64,000 nucleotides of DNA from NCBI RefSeq assembly GCF_014062315.1, contig NZ_JACGLT010000002.1, positions 62,001 through 126,000 on the forward strand, given 5' to 3'. Both the position numbers and the translations under genes were made by a program. Of this stretch, positions 50,806 to 61,700 are shown piece by piece. Each line of letters begins with the position of its first letter. Position 1 is the stretch's first letter. Below the pieces are notes generated by a model. It was not told where the DNA came from. It worked only from the letters and a program-made list of their open reading frames with translations, and made no database searches. The DNA is from Gelidibacter maritimus. Its GTDB lineage: Bacteria; Bacteroidota; Bacteroidia; Flavobacteriales; Flavobacteriaceae.

Positions 50806-52788
50806 TTATTTCTCATTGTAAGCCAGCAATCGCAGGGCATTAAGAACAACCACCAAGGTTGAGCCTTCATGGAAAACAACGGCCAATCCAATGCCCGTAA
50901 AACCAAATATGGTTGCTGGCACCAATAAGGCCACAACGCCCATACTGATCCAGATATTTTGGGTAATAATTCGTTTAGACGCTCTACTCAAACCTATGGC
51001 AAAGGGTAACATTTGTATTTTATCAGACATCAATGCCACATCTGCGGTTTCCAAAGCTACATCACTACCGGCAGCTCCCATGGCTACACTAACCGTGCTA
51101 TATGCCATTGCTGGCGCATCGTTGACCCCGTCACCTACCATCGCGATTTTCCCATCACGCTCCATAAGTTTCTTGATCGCTTCTACTTTATCTTCGGGCA
51201 ACAAATTACCTTTGGCCTCTGTCAATCCAATTTGTTTGGCTATGGCATCGCCCACATTTTGATGATCGCCCGTAAGCATGATCATTCGTTTAATACCAAT
51301 CTTCTCCAATCGTTTTAAGGTCTCAACTGCTGTTTTTCTTGGAAGATCCATCACGCTCATTAATCCGATAACCCTACCATTATGGGCGACCAACATAGCA
51401 GTATGCCCCTCTTGCAGCAAGCCATCCATCTTTAAACGTAACTCAGCGGGAATAGCCATCCCCTCATCTGTCATCAACTTTTCATTTCCAATAAAAACAG
51501 ATTTATCCTGATAAGTTGCGCTGATGCCTTTACCTTGTATAGCATTGACATTGGACGCTAAGTTTTTGTGCTGCATGCCATATTTAAATTGGACATCTTT
51601 AACAATAGCTCTTGCCAAGGGATGATTGCTCAAACTTTCCACTTCCAAAACAAGTCGCGCCAAATCTTCTTCGGAATAATCATTATGCGGTATCATGTTG
51701 GTGAGCTTTGGCTTTCCTTCAGTCAAGGTTCCTGTTTTATCAAAAGCAATCGTTTTAATAGAGCCCAGATCTTCTAAAGCCTTTCCGCCTTTGATCAACA
51801 CCCCTTTTTGAGCGGCTCTTGCAATCCCACTCAATACGGCACTCGGTGTTGAAATTGCCAAGGCACATGGGCTGGCCGCTACCAAAACCGTAATAGCACG
51901 ATATAAACTATCCTCAAAAGGCTCATCGATCACCAAGAAAGCAAAACACAGCGCAAACACCACCAAAATTACAATGGGTACGTACTTCTCCTCAAACTTC
52001 TTCGTCATCCGTTGGGTAGGCGATTTCTGTGTTTCTACATCACTTACCATTTTAATCAGTCGCGCAACCGTAGAATCTTTACTCAATTTCAGAACCAAAA
52101 CCTCAATGCTTCCATCGCCATTAATGGTTCCCGTATATACAACATGGGATGTATCAATATCATTAAAACTTGGAAGCTTGTCCACTGAGGAAATGGCAGT
52201 TTTATCAATAGGCATACTTTCTCCTGTAATAGGAGCCTGATCAATGGAACTACTGCCTTTGATGATAACTCCATCGGCTGCAATTTTAGAGTTTGGTCTC
52301 ACTACAATAACATCATTGATTTTCAAATCATCAACGCTAACTTCTTCAACTTTACCGTTTCTTTTAATCAATGCCGTTTTAGGTGTTAATTCCCCTAAAG
52401 CCTCAATGGATTTCTTGGCCTTGTCCATGGCATAAGTTTCTAAAGCATGCCCCAAACTGAACAGGAATAAAAGTAAAGCACCCTCTATCCAACTCCCAAT
52501 ATAAGCAGCACCGATAGCTGCTGCAATCATTAAAAAGTCAATTTCAAATTCGCCTTTTTTTATCTTTTCAAATGCTTCAATGCTGATATAATAGCCACCA
52601 AATCCGTAAGAAATCAATAAGGGCACCAGATAAAGCCACATAGATTGGGTGTCAGGTCCTAAAATTTTGAATAGGAAACCCATTAGTAGAAATAGCCCAC
52701 ATAGCAATGAAAAATACAACTCCGTACGTGGTCCGAATATACCATCATGGTCGTGATGGCCATGGTCTTCTTTATGATGATCTGTCAT
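50806..52788 (-). CDS. P1B-4-type heavy-metal P-type ATPase
   Basis: This is a 660-residue metal-exporting ATPase. The N-terminus is His-rich (HHKEDHGHHDHDG) but lacks a classical metal-binding domain. TGES is in PITGESMPID, the ion-site motif is ASPCALAIST, phosphorylation is at DKTGTLTEG, the hinge is MVGDGVNDAPAMA, and the last helix carries HEGSTLVVVLNALRLL. SPC plus HEGxT and only about six transmembrane helices are the marks of subgroup P1B-4, whose members export Co(II), Zn(II) or Fe(II). It is the last gene of the RND efflux operon, nine bases after the membrane-fusion gene. Confidence 0.93.
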   Translation of the reverse strand: MTDHHKEDHGHHDHDGIFGPRTELYFSLLCGLFLLMGFLFKILGPDTQSMWLYLVPLLISYGFGGYYISIEAFEKIKKGEFEIDFLMIAAAIGAAYIGSWIEGALLLFLFSLGHALETYAMDKAKKSIEALGELTPKTALIKRNGKVEEVSVDDLKINDVIVVRPNSKIAADGVIIKGSSSIDQAPITGESMPIDKTAISSVDKLPSFNDIDTSHVVYTGTINGDGSIEVLVLKLSKDSTVARLIKMVSDVETQKSPTQRMTKKFEEKYVPIVILVVFALCFAFLVIDEPFEDSLYRAITVLVAASPCALAISTPSAVLSGIARAAQKGVLIKGGKALEDLGSIKTIAFDKTGTLTEGKPKLTNMIPHNDYSEEDLARLVLEVESLSNHPLARAIVKDVQFKYGMQHKNLASNVNAIQGKGISATYQDKSVFIGNEKLMTDEGMAIPAELRLKMDGLLQEGHTAMLVAHNGRVIGLMSVMDLPRKTAVETLKRLEKIGIKRMIMLTGDHQNVGDAIAKQIGLTEAKGNLLPEDKVEAIKKLMERDGKIAMVGDGVNDAPAMAYSTVSVAMGAAGSDVALETADVALMSDKIQMLPFAIGLSRASKRIITQNIWISMGVVALLVPATIFGFTGIGLAVVFHEGSTLVVVLNALRLLAYNEK

Positions 52789-52797
52789 AGTTTAATT

Positions 52798-53943
52798 TTA
52801 ATGTGAATGCCCGCCCCCTTCTGCTTCATTTAACAACATATAGGTGCCGTTCACTACTATTTTTTGATTCGCTAAGGATGCTGCATTTAAGACTTCAACA
52901 ACATCTTCGGTTTGCAAACCTATGTCTAATTTTACCTTTGTGAAATAATAGTCATTAGAAGTTTCCTTCTCCAATATTAATGCAAAATAATCATTTTCAA
53001 CTTGAATTACCGCTGTTTTAGGCAATGCTATTCCGTTTAAAGAACCCACAAAGATATCAGCTTCGGCAAACATTCCAACTATAAATGCGGTATGGTCGTC
53101 ATCAATATGACCATGGACTACTACTCTTCTATTTGTTGGATCGATGCTAGTACCAACCAAGTGGACTTCTGCCTTAAAAACACTGTCAGAAGCTTCCGGA
53201 ATTCTAAACTCGATTTTTTGACCTTTTTTTACTTTGAGAATATCCTTTTCAAACACCGACAATTCCAAATGGATATGATGTGTATTTATAATTTCCAAAA
53301 TAATATCTGCAGGAGACACATAAGTTCCATTACTAACGTTGACCTTGGTCACAAATCCATCAATAGGCGCATAGAGATTAATGGTCGAAGTAATATTGCC
53401 ATTTTCTACAGATATCGGATTGATATTGAGCATTTGGAGCTTCTTTTTTAGTCCATTATAATGTGCCAAACTGCTCTTATAATCGCTTTCTGCCTTTAAA
53501 AAGTTCTTTTCCGAACTGATGTTTTCATCATACAAGGTCTTCTGGCGTATAAACTCAGATTTCAAGAAATTAAGCTGTTGCGCAACTTCCAAATAACGTT
53601 GTTGTATTTCAACAAACTCTGTGCTTTCCAAAGTGACCAAAAACTGTCCTTTCTTAACTTCATCTCCAATAAGCATTGGGCTTTTGGTGACATAACCTCC
53701 AAGAAAAGTGCTCACACTCGACTGGTTTTGGGTAGGAACTTCAATCTGACCACTCACCTTTACAATGGTATTAAAATCGTGTTCAGAAAGGGTGCCAAAT
53801 TCCATTTGTTCACTTTTAAACTGCTCCTTGGAGACTACCAATTCGTCTGTTTTCTGCAAATTTTCTTCTGTTTGTTCTTCATTTTTATCATTTCCACAAG
53901 CTACCAAAAGCATGAAAACAAATAGTATATATAACTGTTTCAT
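52798..53943 (-). CDS. RND efflux periplasmic adaptor (CzcB-like membrane-fusion protein)
   Basis: This 381-residue lipoprotein has lipobox LVAC (Cys16). It has the adaptor layout: beta-barrel and lipoyl halves around an alpha-helical hairpin (about 110-180; FVEIQQRYLEVAQQLNFL) and the barrel segment with YAPIDGFVTKVNVSNGTYV. The C-terminus is His-containing (EGGGHSH), a feature of metal adaptors. Its ATG overlaps the stop of the RND-TolC fusion gene (TAATG). It links the inner-membrane pump with its outer-membrane channel. Confidence 0.93.
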   Translation of the reverse strand: MKQLYILFVFMLLVACGNDKNEEQTEENLQKTDELVVSKEQFKSEQMEFGTLSEHDFNTIVKVSGQIEVPTQNQSSVSTFLGGYVTKSPMLIGDEVKKGQFLVTLESTEFVEIQQRYLEVAQQLNFLKSEFIRQKTLYDENISSEKNFLKAESDYKSSLAHYNGLKKKLQMLNINPISVENGNITSTINLYAPIDGFVTKVNVSNGTYVSPADIILEIINTHHIHLELSVFEKDILKVKKGQKIEFRIPEASDSVFKAEVHLVGTSIDPTNRRVVVHGHIDDDHTAFIVGMFAEADIFVGSLNGIALPKTAVIQVENDYFALILEKETSNDYYFTKVKLDIGLQTEDVVEVLNAASLANQKIVVNGTYMLLNEAEGGGHSH

Positions 53944-56900
53944 TAGTCTAAAATTAAATAATTGATTGCAATAATAGTTTGATTGTAGGCATTAAGATTA
54001 TCGAGATAGGTCATTTCAATATCCTTCGAAGTCTCAATGCTCTGAATGTATTGGAAAAAATCAATTTCTCCTTCCTTGAAGGTGCGTTCTGCAGTTTTTA
54101 TGATTTCTTCGGAAAGACGCCTCCCTTGTGTTTCATAATAAATAACGGCCTCATCATATTGCTCCAGCTTGGCGAGTAAAGCTTCTTTTTCAGCTTGCCA
54201 TTTTGATTTATAATCTTGTTGTTTTTCCTCAATAATATCCTGTGCGATTTTTGATGCCTTTATTTTAGAAGAATTTCCTCCAAACAACAAGGGGATTTTC
54301 AAACCCAATTGGTAACCCACAAAATCCCTGTTCAACCCATCGTTAACGCCATGAAGATATTCAACACTTATATCAGGCATTAAACTTTGATGCTCTTGCC
54401 GTAATTTGGCATCGTAAAAGGATTTGGACTGTTCAAAATGGAGCATTCCAACGTTTTCATTAATAGATTCTGAACGAACGGTTAACTTCCCTAATGGCTC
54501 ATCGGCAATCTCAATATCTTCAACCTGAACAATTTTTTTCAGTAGCGACTGATACATGACCACCTCTTGCTGCGCCTGTCGATAAAAAGTTTCCAACTGT
54601 TTCTGCTTAGATTGAGCGGTGATCATTTCTAAATAATTGGTCTCCCCCAATTCAAACCGTCGTTTGGCAGATTGTGCAAAATTTTGATATAAACTATCCA
54701 AAAAACGATAAGATTTCGCCTTGTTCTTGGCATAACTCAAATTGTAATACGCTGAATACACCTCCTTTTTCAAGACTTGAAGTTCAATAGTATGAGCTGA
54801 TTCCTGCAATCTGACTTTCGCTCTGTTGACATTTCTGTCCGCTATATAGGCCGTTGGGAATTTAAAATCTTGAGAAACCCCAAAGACCTTTAAAGGTTCA
54901 ACCTCATTGGCGTTATTTTCATACTTGTAATAAACAGAGGTTTTATCAAAACTGAAAGCGCTTCCTATTAAGGCATCGGCTTCGTCAATTTGAAGTGATG
55001 ACGCTTTTAATCCAGCATTGTTTTCAATAGCCAAATTCAAAGTCTCTTCAATCGACATCGGCTTTTCTTGTGCGCTCATCTGAAATGACAGCATGATAAA
55101 AGCTAAAGTTACCAGAGCGGTTTTATTAATTTTTAAATCTCGTTTCTTTTCTACCCAAGCGTAAAGCACTGGTAACACCATTAAGGTTAATATGGTAGCA
55201 CTGATCAATCCACCAATAACCACGGTGGCCAATGGTCGCTGCACCTCAGCCCCAGCATTGGTAGAGATGGCCATAGGCAAAAAACCTAAGGCTGCCGCCG
55301 ATGCCGTTAACAATACAGGTCTTAATCGCTCATGGGTACCACGCTTGATACGTTCATCTATATTCATAATCCCTTGGTTTTTAAGTTCTTTAAAATGCTC
55401 TATCAATACGATCCCATTCAGGACTGCTATTCCGAAAAGGGCAATAAAACCAACACCTGCTGAAATACTGAATGGCAAGTCCCTAATCCATAAAAACAGA
55501 ATCCCACCCACTGCTGACAGTGGGATGGCAGAGTAGATCAACAAAGCATCTCTGACCGAATGAAACGCAAAGTACAATAGGATGAAAATCAGCACCAGCG
55601 CAACAGGAACAGCAACCATTAATCGCGCCTTGGCACTTTGTAAATTTTCAAACTGTCCGCCGTAAGTAATGCTATATCCCGCTGACAGTTGCAAGTTGTT
55701 TTCAATCAAATCTTGCACCTCGTCCACCACCGATTGCAAATCCCGATTTCTAACATTAACACCAACCACAATCCGGCGTTTCGTATCATCTCGCGATATT
55801 TGCGCTGGTCCTGTGGTATAAGTAATATCCGCCAATTCACTCAACGGAATCTTCCCGCCGCTTGGAATATCCACATACAAGTTTTTCAGATCTTCAATAT
55901 TCTGTCGCTGTGATTCTTGTAACCTGATGACCAGATCAAATCGCTTTTCACCTTCAAAGACACTACCAACAGTTCGGCCGGCAAATCCTGCAGCAATCAA
56001 ATCGTTTAAATCGGCAATATTGACGCCATATCGGGCAATTTTACTGCGGTTGAAAGTGACACTCATTTGCGGCAAACCCTCTACTTTTTCAACAATAATA
56101 TCTGAAGCACCCTCAACGTTTTGGATCAAGTTTTTTATTTCATCCGCTTTTTGCGCCAAGATTGATAAATCTTCACCAAATATCTTAATGGCAAGATCAG
56201 CCCTTACCCCGGTAATCAATTCATTGAAACGCATTTCTATGGGCTGTGTGAATTCCACTTCCATTCCTGGGATGACCCGCAACGCTTCTTCAAACATGTC
56301 CGCCAATTCATTTTTAGAAGAGGCAGATGTCCATTCCTTCTTTGGTTTCAATTTGATAATGACATCACTTTCTTCCATTGACATCGGATCTGTTGGCACC
56401 TCTGCCGCTCCTATTCGTGTCACCACTTGCTCCACTTCAGGAAAATTGTTCAATAGTATTTGTTCAATTTTGGTGGTGACTTCTATCGTTTTGCTCAAGG
56501 AGGTTCCCGTCTTCAAGACGGGTTGGATGACAAAATCACCTTCATCCAACGTAGGCACAAACTCACCGCCCATTCTACTGAAAATCCATCCACTTAAAAC
56601 CAGTAGAACTATGGAAACTCCAACAACGAGGCGCGTATTTAGCAAGGCCCAATTGATTACTGGTCGGTATTGCCTATTTAAAAATCGCATTAAACGGACT
56701 GAAATATTAGAATCCTTAGGCTTGGTCGCTTTTAGAAACATTGAGGACGCCACTGGAACGTAGGTGAGACAAAAGATCATAGCTCCGATCAAGGCAAAAC
56801 TAAAGGTCATGGCCATTGGTTTGAACATCTTTCCTTCTACGCCACTCAATGACAGAATCGGAATAAAAACTATGAGGATAATGAGTTGGCCGAAAATGGC

Positions 56901-58253
56901 TGAATTCATCATTTTAGAGGCACTTTTCAAAGTGATCTGATCAATTTCAGTCTGCCGATCACCCTTCGAAAGCGCTTTAATTTTGGCACTTTGGGTCACA
57001 ATCTGATAAGCGATGAATTCTACTATAATGACGGAACCATCAATGATAATTCCAAAATCGATGGCACCAAGACTCATTAAATTGGCATCAACACCAAAAA
57101 TATTCATTAGAGAAATGGCGAACAGTAAGCTCAGTGGTATCACAGATGCCACAACTAAACCAGAACGCCAATTCCCCAACAATAAAACCACTACAAAAAT
57201 AACGATTAAGGAACCCAAAATGAGGTTTTCTGACACAGTATAGGTAGTTTTATCAATAAGTTCGGTCCGTTCTAAAAAAGCATTAATATAAACGCCTTCT
57301 GGCAAGGTTTGCTCTATAGAAGCCACGCGTTCCTTGACCGCATTAATGATCTTTTTGGAGTTTCCATCCTTAATCATCATAATCTGTCCCATCACCTTCT
57401 CACCCTCACCATTACCCGTAATGGCTCCAAAACGGGTCGCACTACCAAAGCCAACTTTTGCAACGTCTTTTACATAAATAGGTACACCATCGTTTCGGAT
57501 CACAATATTTTCAATGTCCTGAAGTGATTCCACCAAGCCTTCTCCCCGTATAAAAAATGCTTGATTAGCCTTTTCTATGTATCCACCACCGGCTATACTA
57601 TTGTTTTTTTCGAGCGCCTCATAAATCTCCAGAATGGAAATATTCATGGCATTCAACTGTTTCGGATTGATGGCCACCTCGTATTGCTTTAAAAAACCAC
57701 CCCAAGTATTCACCTCAACCACACCGGGAATCCCTGAAAGTTGACGCTTGACAATCCAATCCTGAATAGTCCGTAACTCAGTAATACTGTACTTATCCTC
57801 ATAGCCAGGTTTGACATCAAGGATATACTGATAGATTTCACCTAAACCAGTTGTAATAGGACCCATCTCTGGGGTTCCGAAGTTCTCCGGTATTTTTTCT
57901 GATGCCGATTTGATTTTCTCAGCAATGAGCTGCCGTGGCAAATACGTTCCCATCGCATCTTCAAACACAATAGTGACTACGGAAAGTCCAAATTTTGAAG
58001 TCGATCGAATTTCAATAACGCCAGGCAGATTGGCCATTTCCAACTCAACAGGATAGGTGATAAATTGCTCAACATCCTGCGTTGACAAATTACGTGACGT
58101 AGTAATCACTTGCACCTGGTTATTGGTAACATCAGGCACGGCACCAATGGGGATTTTTGTTAAGGAGTAAATTCCGAAACCGACCACAAACCCCATAAAT
58201 AAGAGAATAATAAGTTTATTCCTTAAACTGAATTTTATAATATTTTCTAACAT
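53943..58253 (-). CDS. CzcA-type heavy-metal RND pump fused to a TolC-like outer-membrane channel
   Basis: This 1436-residue fusion has residues 1-1038 forming a complete HME-RND pump: N-terminal IPIGAVPDVTNNQVQV, TM4 motif IDFGIIIDGSVIIVE (the D-F-G-x3-D-G ... E pattern of divalent-cation pumps such as CzcA) and the final helices ending VLPVLYAWVEKKRD. Residues 1039-1062 look like an intact signal peptide (KINKTALVTLAFIMLSFQ then MSAQ), and residues 1063-1436 are a TolC-type outer-membrane efflux domain (IEETLNLAIENNAGLKASSL). RND-OMF fusions are known in Bacteroidota. Export of Co, Zn, Cd or Ni is expected. It is coupled to the adaptor by TAATG. Confidence 0.93.
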   Translation of the reverse strand: MLENIIKFSLRNKLIILLFMGFVVGFGIYSLTKIPIGAVPDVTNNQVQVITTSRNLSTQDVEQFITYPVELEMANLPGVIEIRSTSKFGLSVVTIVFEDAMGTYLPRQLIAEKIKSASEKIPENFGTPEMGPITTGLGEIYQYILDVKPGYEDKYSITELRTIQDWIVKRQLSGIPGVVEVNTWGGFLKQYEVAINPKQLNAMNISILEIYEALEKNNSIAGGGYIEKANQAFFIRGEGLVESLQDIENIVIRNDGVPIYVKDVAKVGFGSATRFGAITGNGEGEKVMGQIMMIKDGNSKKIINAVKERVASIEQTLPEGVYINAFLERTELIDKTTYTVSENLILGSLIVIFVVVLLLGNWRSGLVVASVIPLSLLFAISLMNIFGVDANLMSLGAIDFGIIIDGSVIIVEFIAYQIVTQSAKIKALSKGDRQTEIDQITLKSASKMMNSAIFGQLIILIVFIPILSLSGVEGKMFKPMAMTFSFALIGAMIFCLTYVPVASSMFLKATKPKDSNISVRLMRFLNRQYRPVINWALLNTRLVVGVSIVLLVLSGWIFSRMGGEFVPTLDEGDFVIQPVLKTGTSLSKTIEVTTKIEQILLNNFPEVEQVVTRIGAAEVPTDPMSMEESDVIIKLKPKKEWTSASSKNELADMFEEALRVIPGMEVEFTQPIEMRFNELITGVRADLAIKIFGEDLSILAQKADEIKNLIQNVEGASDIIVEKVEGLPQMSVTFNRSKIARYGVNIADLNDLIAAGFAGRTVGSVFEGEKRFDLVIRLQESQRQNIEDLKNLYVDIPSGGKIPLSELADITYTTGPAQISRDDTKRRIVVGVNVRNRDLQSVVDEVQDLIENNLQLSAGYSITYGGQFENLQSAKARLMVAVPVALVLIFILLYFAFHSVRDALLIYSAIPLSAVGGILFLWIRDLPFSISAGVGFIALFGIAVLNGIVLIEHFKELKNQGIMNIDERIKRGTHERLRPVLLTASAAALGFLPMAISTNAGAEVQRPLATVVIGGLISATILTLMVLPVLYAWVEKKRDLKINKTALVTLAFIMLSFQMSAQEKPMSIEETLNLAIENNAGLKASSLQIDEADALIGSAFSFDKTSVYYKYENNANEVEPLKVFGVSQDFKFPTAYIADRNVNRAKVRLQESAHTIELQVLKKEVYSAYYNLSYAKNKAKSYRFLDSLYQNFAQSAKRRFELGETNYLEMITAQSKQKQLETFYRQAQQEVVMYQSLLKKIVQVEDIEIADEPLGKLTVRSESINENVGMLHFEQSKSFYDAKLRQEHQSLMPDISVEYLHGVNDGLNRDFVGYQLGLKIPLLFGGNSSKIKASKIAQDIIEEKQQDYKSKWQAEKEALLAKLEQYDEAVIYYETQGRRLSEEIIKTAERTFKEGEIDFFQYIQSIETSKDIEMTYLDNLNAYNQTIIAINYLILD

Positions 58254-58322
58254 AACTCATATGTAAAGCGTTGCAAGCCGTTGAATAAACGACTTATTTA
58301 AAATAACTTAAACTAAAATGAA

Positions 58323-58712
58323 TTATGCGAATTTAGGCGGTTGAAACACAGATGGTTTCTCAAATAAGGAGAAGGATTCTTTATAATGAAAATTAAGAGG
58401 AATTTCAATAAAAGCCTCGTAAGAATCTATAAACTCAGTGTTTTGAAGTGTAAAAGAGGTGTTTATATGACAACAATTCTGATCATTATGTTTGAAGGGT
58501 AAATTTTCGTGCTCTGAATGCTCATTTTCATGTGCCACAGAAGCTTCGCCATAATGCTCAGAAAGGAAGTCAAAAAAAGAATCGCCGTAAGTTTCCTGAT
58601 GATAGGACGCATGTTCCATAAGCGCACTGAATTTTGACACGTCTTCAAAGCTGATATTCAAACTTTGAAAAAGAATCAAAACAGTATAAAATATGGCAAC
58701 TAACTTTGACAT
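58323..58712 (-). CDS. His-rich exported protein at the head of the metal efflux operon
   Basis: This 129-residue protein has a hydrophobic N-terminus (about 1-20) that may be a signal peptide or anchor. The middle (residues 33-82) is dense in potential metal ligands: MEHASYHQE, SEHYGEASVAHENEHSEHEN and DQNCCHINTSF. It is the first gene of the operon with the RND-TolC fusion 69 bases downstream. A periplasmic metal buffer, chaperone or sensor for the pump is the natural guess. I recall similar short proteins beside CzcA genes in flavobacteria but no named family. Confidence 0.7.
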   Translation of the reverse strand: MSKLVAIFYTVLILFQSLNISFEDVSKFSALMEHASYHQETYGDSFFDFLSEHYGEASVAHENEHSEHENLPFKHNDQNCCHINTSFTLQNTEFIDSYEAFIEIPLNFHYKESFSLFEKPSVFQPPKFA

Positions 58713-58717
58713 GTCAG

Positions 58718-58725
58718 CAAAGCTA
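58718..58725 (-). promoter_or_regulatory. -7 box of the metal efflux operon
   Basis: TAGCTTTG on the minus strand fits TAnnTTTG and ends five bases before the ATG at 58712, so the operon mRNA may be leaderless. Confidence 0.5.
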
Positions 58726-58747
58726 CGAAAAAATCTTTATACGTTAT

Positions 58748-58761
58748 GTGACATAAGTCAC
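58748..58761. promoter_or_regulatory. Operator-like palindrome GTGAC-N4-GTCAC
   Basis: GTGACATAAGTCAC has 5-bp inverted arms around four bases. It is centred about 33 bases upstream of the -7 box, in the 52-base gap before the metal efflux operon. The layout resembles Crp/Fnr-family sites (TGTGA-N6-TCACA), and such a regulator is one candidate; a metal-responsive repressor is another. Confidence 0.4.
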
Positions 58762-58764
58762 CTT

Positions 58765-61700
58765 CTAAAAATAAGCTTTCAACTGAATAGTTCCTGTATG
58801 GATAGTTTTGGAAGTTTCTGTTTTACGGCCGAAATAATTCAGGTTTAAATCTAAAAATGCGGTCAATTTACGTTGTGCCAACAAAGTCCATGTGAAGTTC
58901 TTACCAGGCTGTAAACCTTCCAGCATTTGATACGACACGGGTGTATTTGCATTGCCCTCAAAGCTATTGTCATAAAAATTAATCTCACCGGTAAGCGCCA
59001 CTTTCTGTGCTCTGTTATAAGTGAAAGACAGGCCGAAGTTATTTTGAAGCAAAGTTTCCATATTGCCGATGGTATTTTCCTTGGAAGTGTATTGGTAAAA
59101 GATATCAAAGCGGGCATTTTCATTGAACAGATAAGACAATTTAGGTTGTAAACGAGTTTCATCTATTATATAGTTTCGACTGGCGAAATTCTCACTCAAA
59201 CTTTGATTTTCCTCTAAACTTGTTTTTAAATTCAAAAGCCAACTTTCAGCAAATTTGTGATTAAAATTGAGTTGATGGCTATTTAGTTTGCTCTCTTGGA
59301 ATCCGATGGAAAGTAAAGTCTTCGCTGCATTGGTTAAAAATGTGTAGGAGGTTGTGAAGTGCTGTTTGCCCCTGTTAAAAAAAAGGACATTTCTAACACT
59401 CTTGTTCAAGGCCAATTGATTCTCATCGTCATTAGCAAACGGATTGAGATCAAAGGCATTATCTTCTCTTTTTAACTTTCGATCTACCAAATAGGAGGTC
59501 TGATTGTAAAAATGCGACCAAAATCTCTTGCTACCACTTTCGCTTACCGCCCATTGCTGAGGATTGATGGTTATGGTTTGACTTAGCCTATTCTGATGCG
59601 TTTTGACAAATACTTGATTAGGCAGTAACACCCTGATAAATTCACCTTGATCCTGAAACTGTGCAATTTCAAATTCGTTGAGCTCTTGAATGCCATTGTT
59701 GTTATAGTCAATCCATGTATAAGCACCTTGGCCAGGCTCCACCTTCACATAGGTGAAATCTTGCTGAGGCAGACTTCCGGCATTGGTTTCAAAAACCGTA
59801 TTCCATAACACTATTTGGGAAAACAATTGCTGGCTAAAGGTCACTCTCGAATTTAAGGATTTTTCATTTTCAATGGCTTTATCCACCGATTTTAAGGTGC
59901 GATAATTGATATAAACCCCTAAATCGGTTGCGGCATTCTGAATGATTTTAGACTTGATATAATAGGTATTGGAGCTGCTCACTTTTTCAACGCTATTCAT
60001 CCGTAAACTGTCGTTGACACGATGTCGATAACCCACCTCCGCAAAAACATTGGTGCTGTCGCCAATGCCGTAAAATATTTCGGCCGATTTAAAGCGTTGA
60101 CTCAATGTGGTCAGTTGGTCGGTGGCAATTTCACGTTGCTCATTATCTTCCGCCGCAAGCTTAGTGCCTACCCATTGGTTCTTGAAGTTATAGGTGACCC
60201 GATTAAAAGTCCGTAAAAAGGTTGATTCTGAAATATTACTTTCACTATTCAAGATACTGGAATTGGTAAAGAGCTGCCATTTACCAAATTTCAAACTAGC
60301 AAACGCACTATGCCGATTGCCGTTGAAATTTTCAGAATAATTAAGATGCTCAAATTTATAACTGGCCATACCGTTTTCTGGGTGATAAAGATCAAGGCCA
60401 GCAGTCAGTAAACTTTGATTTCCAAGCGGCATCTCCAAATTCCAATCCCGATTGAACTCCGCATAATACAAACGTTGGATGGATTTAAAATCCTGTTGAA
60501 TTATATCTGCGTCAAGTATTGCTGACAAATTCCAAAGACTATCACTTTTTATGACCTCCTGTCGTACGCGAAGTTTCCCAGCGAACCCGTCGTTATTGTC
60601 ATCATCCAAATTTGAAAAGAGGTTCAAATCGTTTTTACTACCGGCGGCTTCAAAATAAATATCGGTTCGTTCAGTAGGCTTATAACTTCCATTGACCACG
60701 GCAACCTGCAATTTGGTAGGCGCAATCAATTGGACAATGGCTGCATAATTCCCTTGAGGCACCCCGGAAATTGGTGACACATACTCATATATATTAGAAA
60801 CCGCATTGCTATTGACCAGCACATAATTCCCTTGATTATCGCCAACCAAACGAAATTTCACACTGTAGAGATCATCTTCAGGATTGTTTGAAAACACATA
60901 AGCCTCTGCACCGTCAATAAGTTCCTTTTTGTATAAAATACGGTTTTCATTATACGGCTCGGGTACGCCAGAAGGTGCCACCATCAAGGACTGATCATCG
61001 CCGGCATTGGCCAAGATCTGATCCTGTTCAGGGGATAGATTTTGTTGTAATGGTTGGTTTTTAGAATCGACTTCTGAATAGACCGAAGCGCCTATTTTAA
61101 ATTTTTCGGTTTCTACACTTCCACCGCCATATACTGTAAACCGTGAAAAATTTCGTTCACTAAATTGATAATCTACAGTAATGCGCATTTCAGAAGTTAT
61201 GGGGAATGTCGAATTGAAGATAATTTCACCCGCATTATAATCGATGATATAATCTTCATTTTCACCACGTTTAATAGGTGTTCCATTCACATAAACCGTT
61301 TCACTTCCCGAAACCACCAGCACATACAACTCGTTATTTGGTCCTCTTAACTTGTAAGGACCTTGATTGCCTTCTTGCGCTCTGAATTGGCTGGTTGTAA
61401 ATTGGCCCCTTACCAAAGCTCCCGCCGCAAATAGATTTGTTTTGGAAGTATCATTGCCCAAATCCACATCCACATTCAGACCCTGAACACGTTTTGTAAA
61501 ACTGGCAAAATACGAGTCGTTGTTTTGCAAATCAATATCTCCTGCCCTAATGCGCCAGGTGTCGCTAAATAATTCAATAAAAACCTGATCAAACTCATCC
61601 AAACGCTGCGAATAACCACTTTCCTGCAACGGGATATTGGCATCTTGGATAGAGGCTCGCAAAGACACCTTATCACTGAGTTTACCAGAAATTTGAAGGT

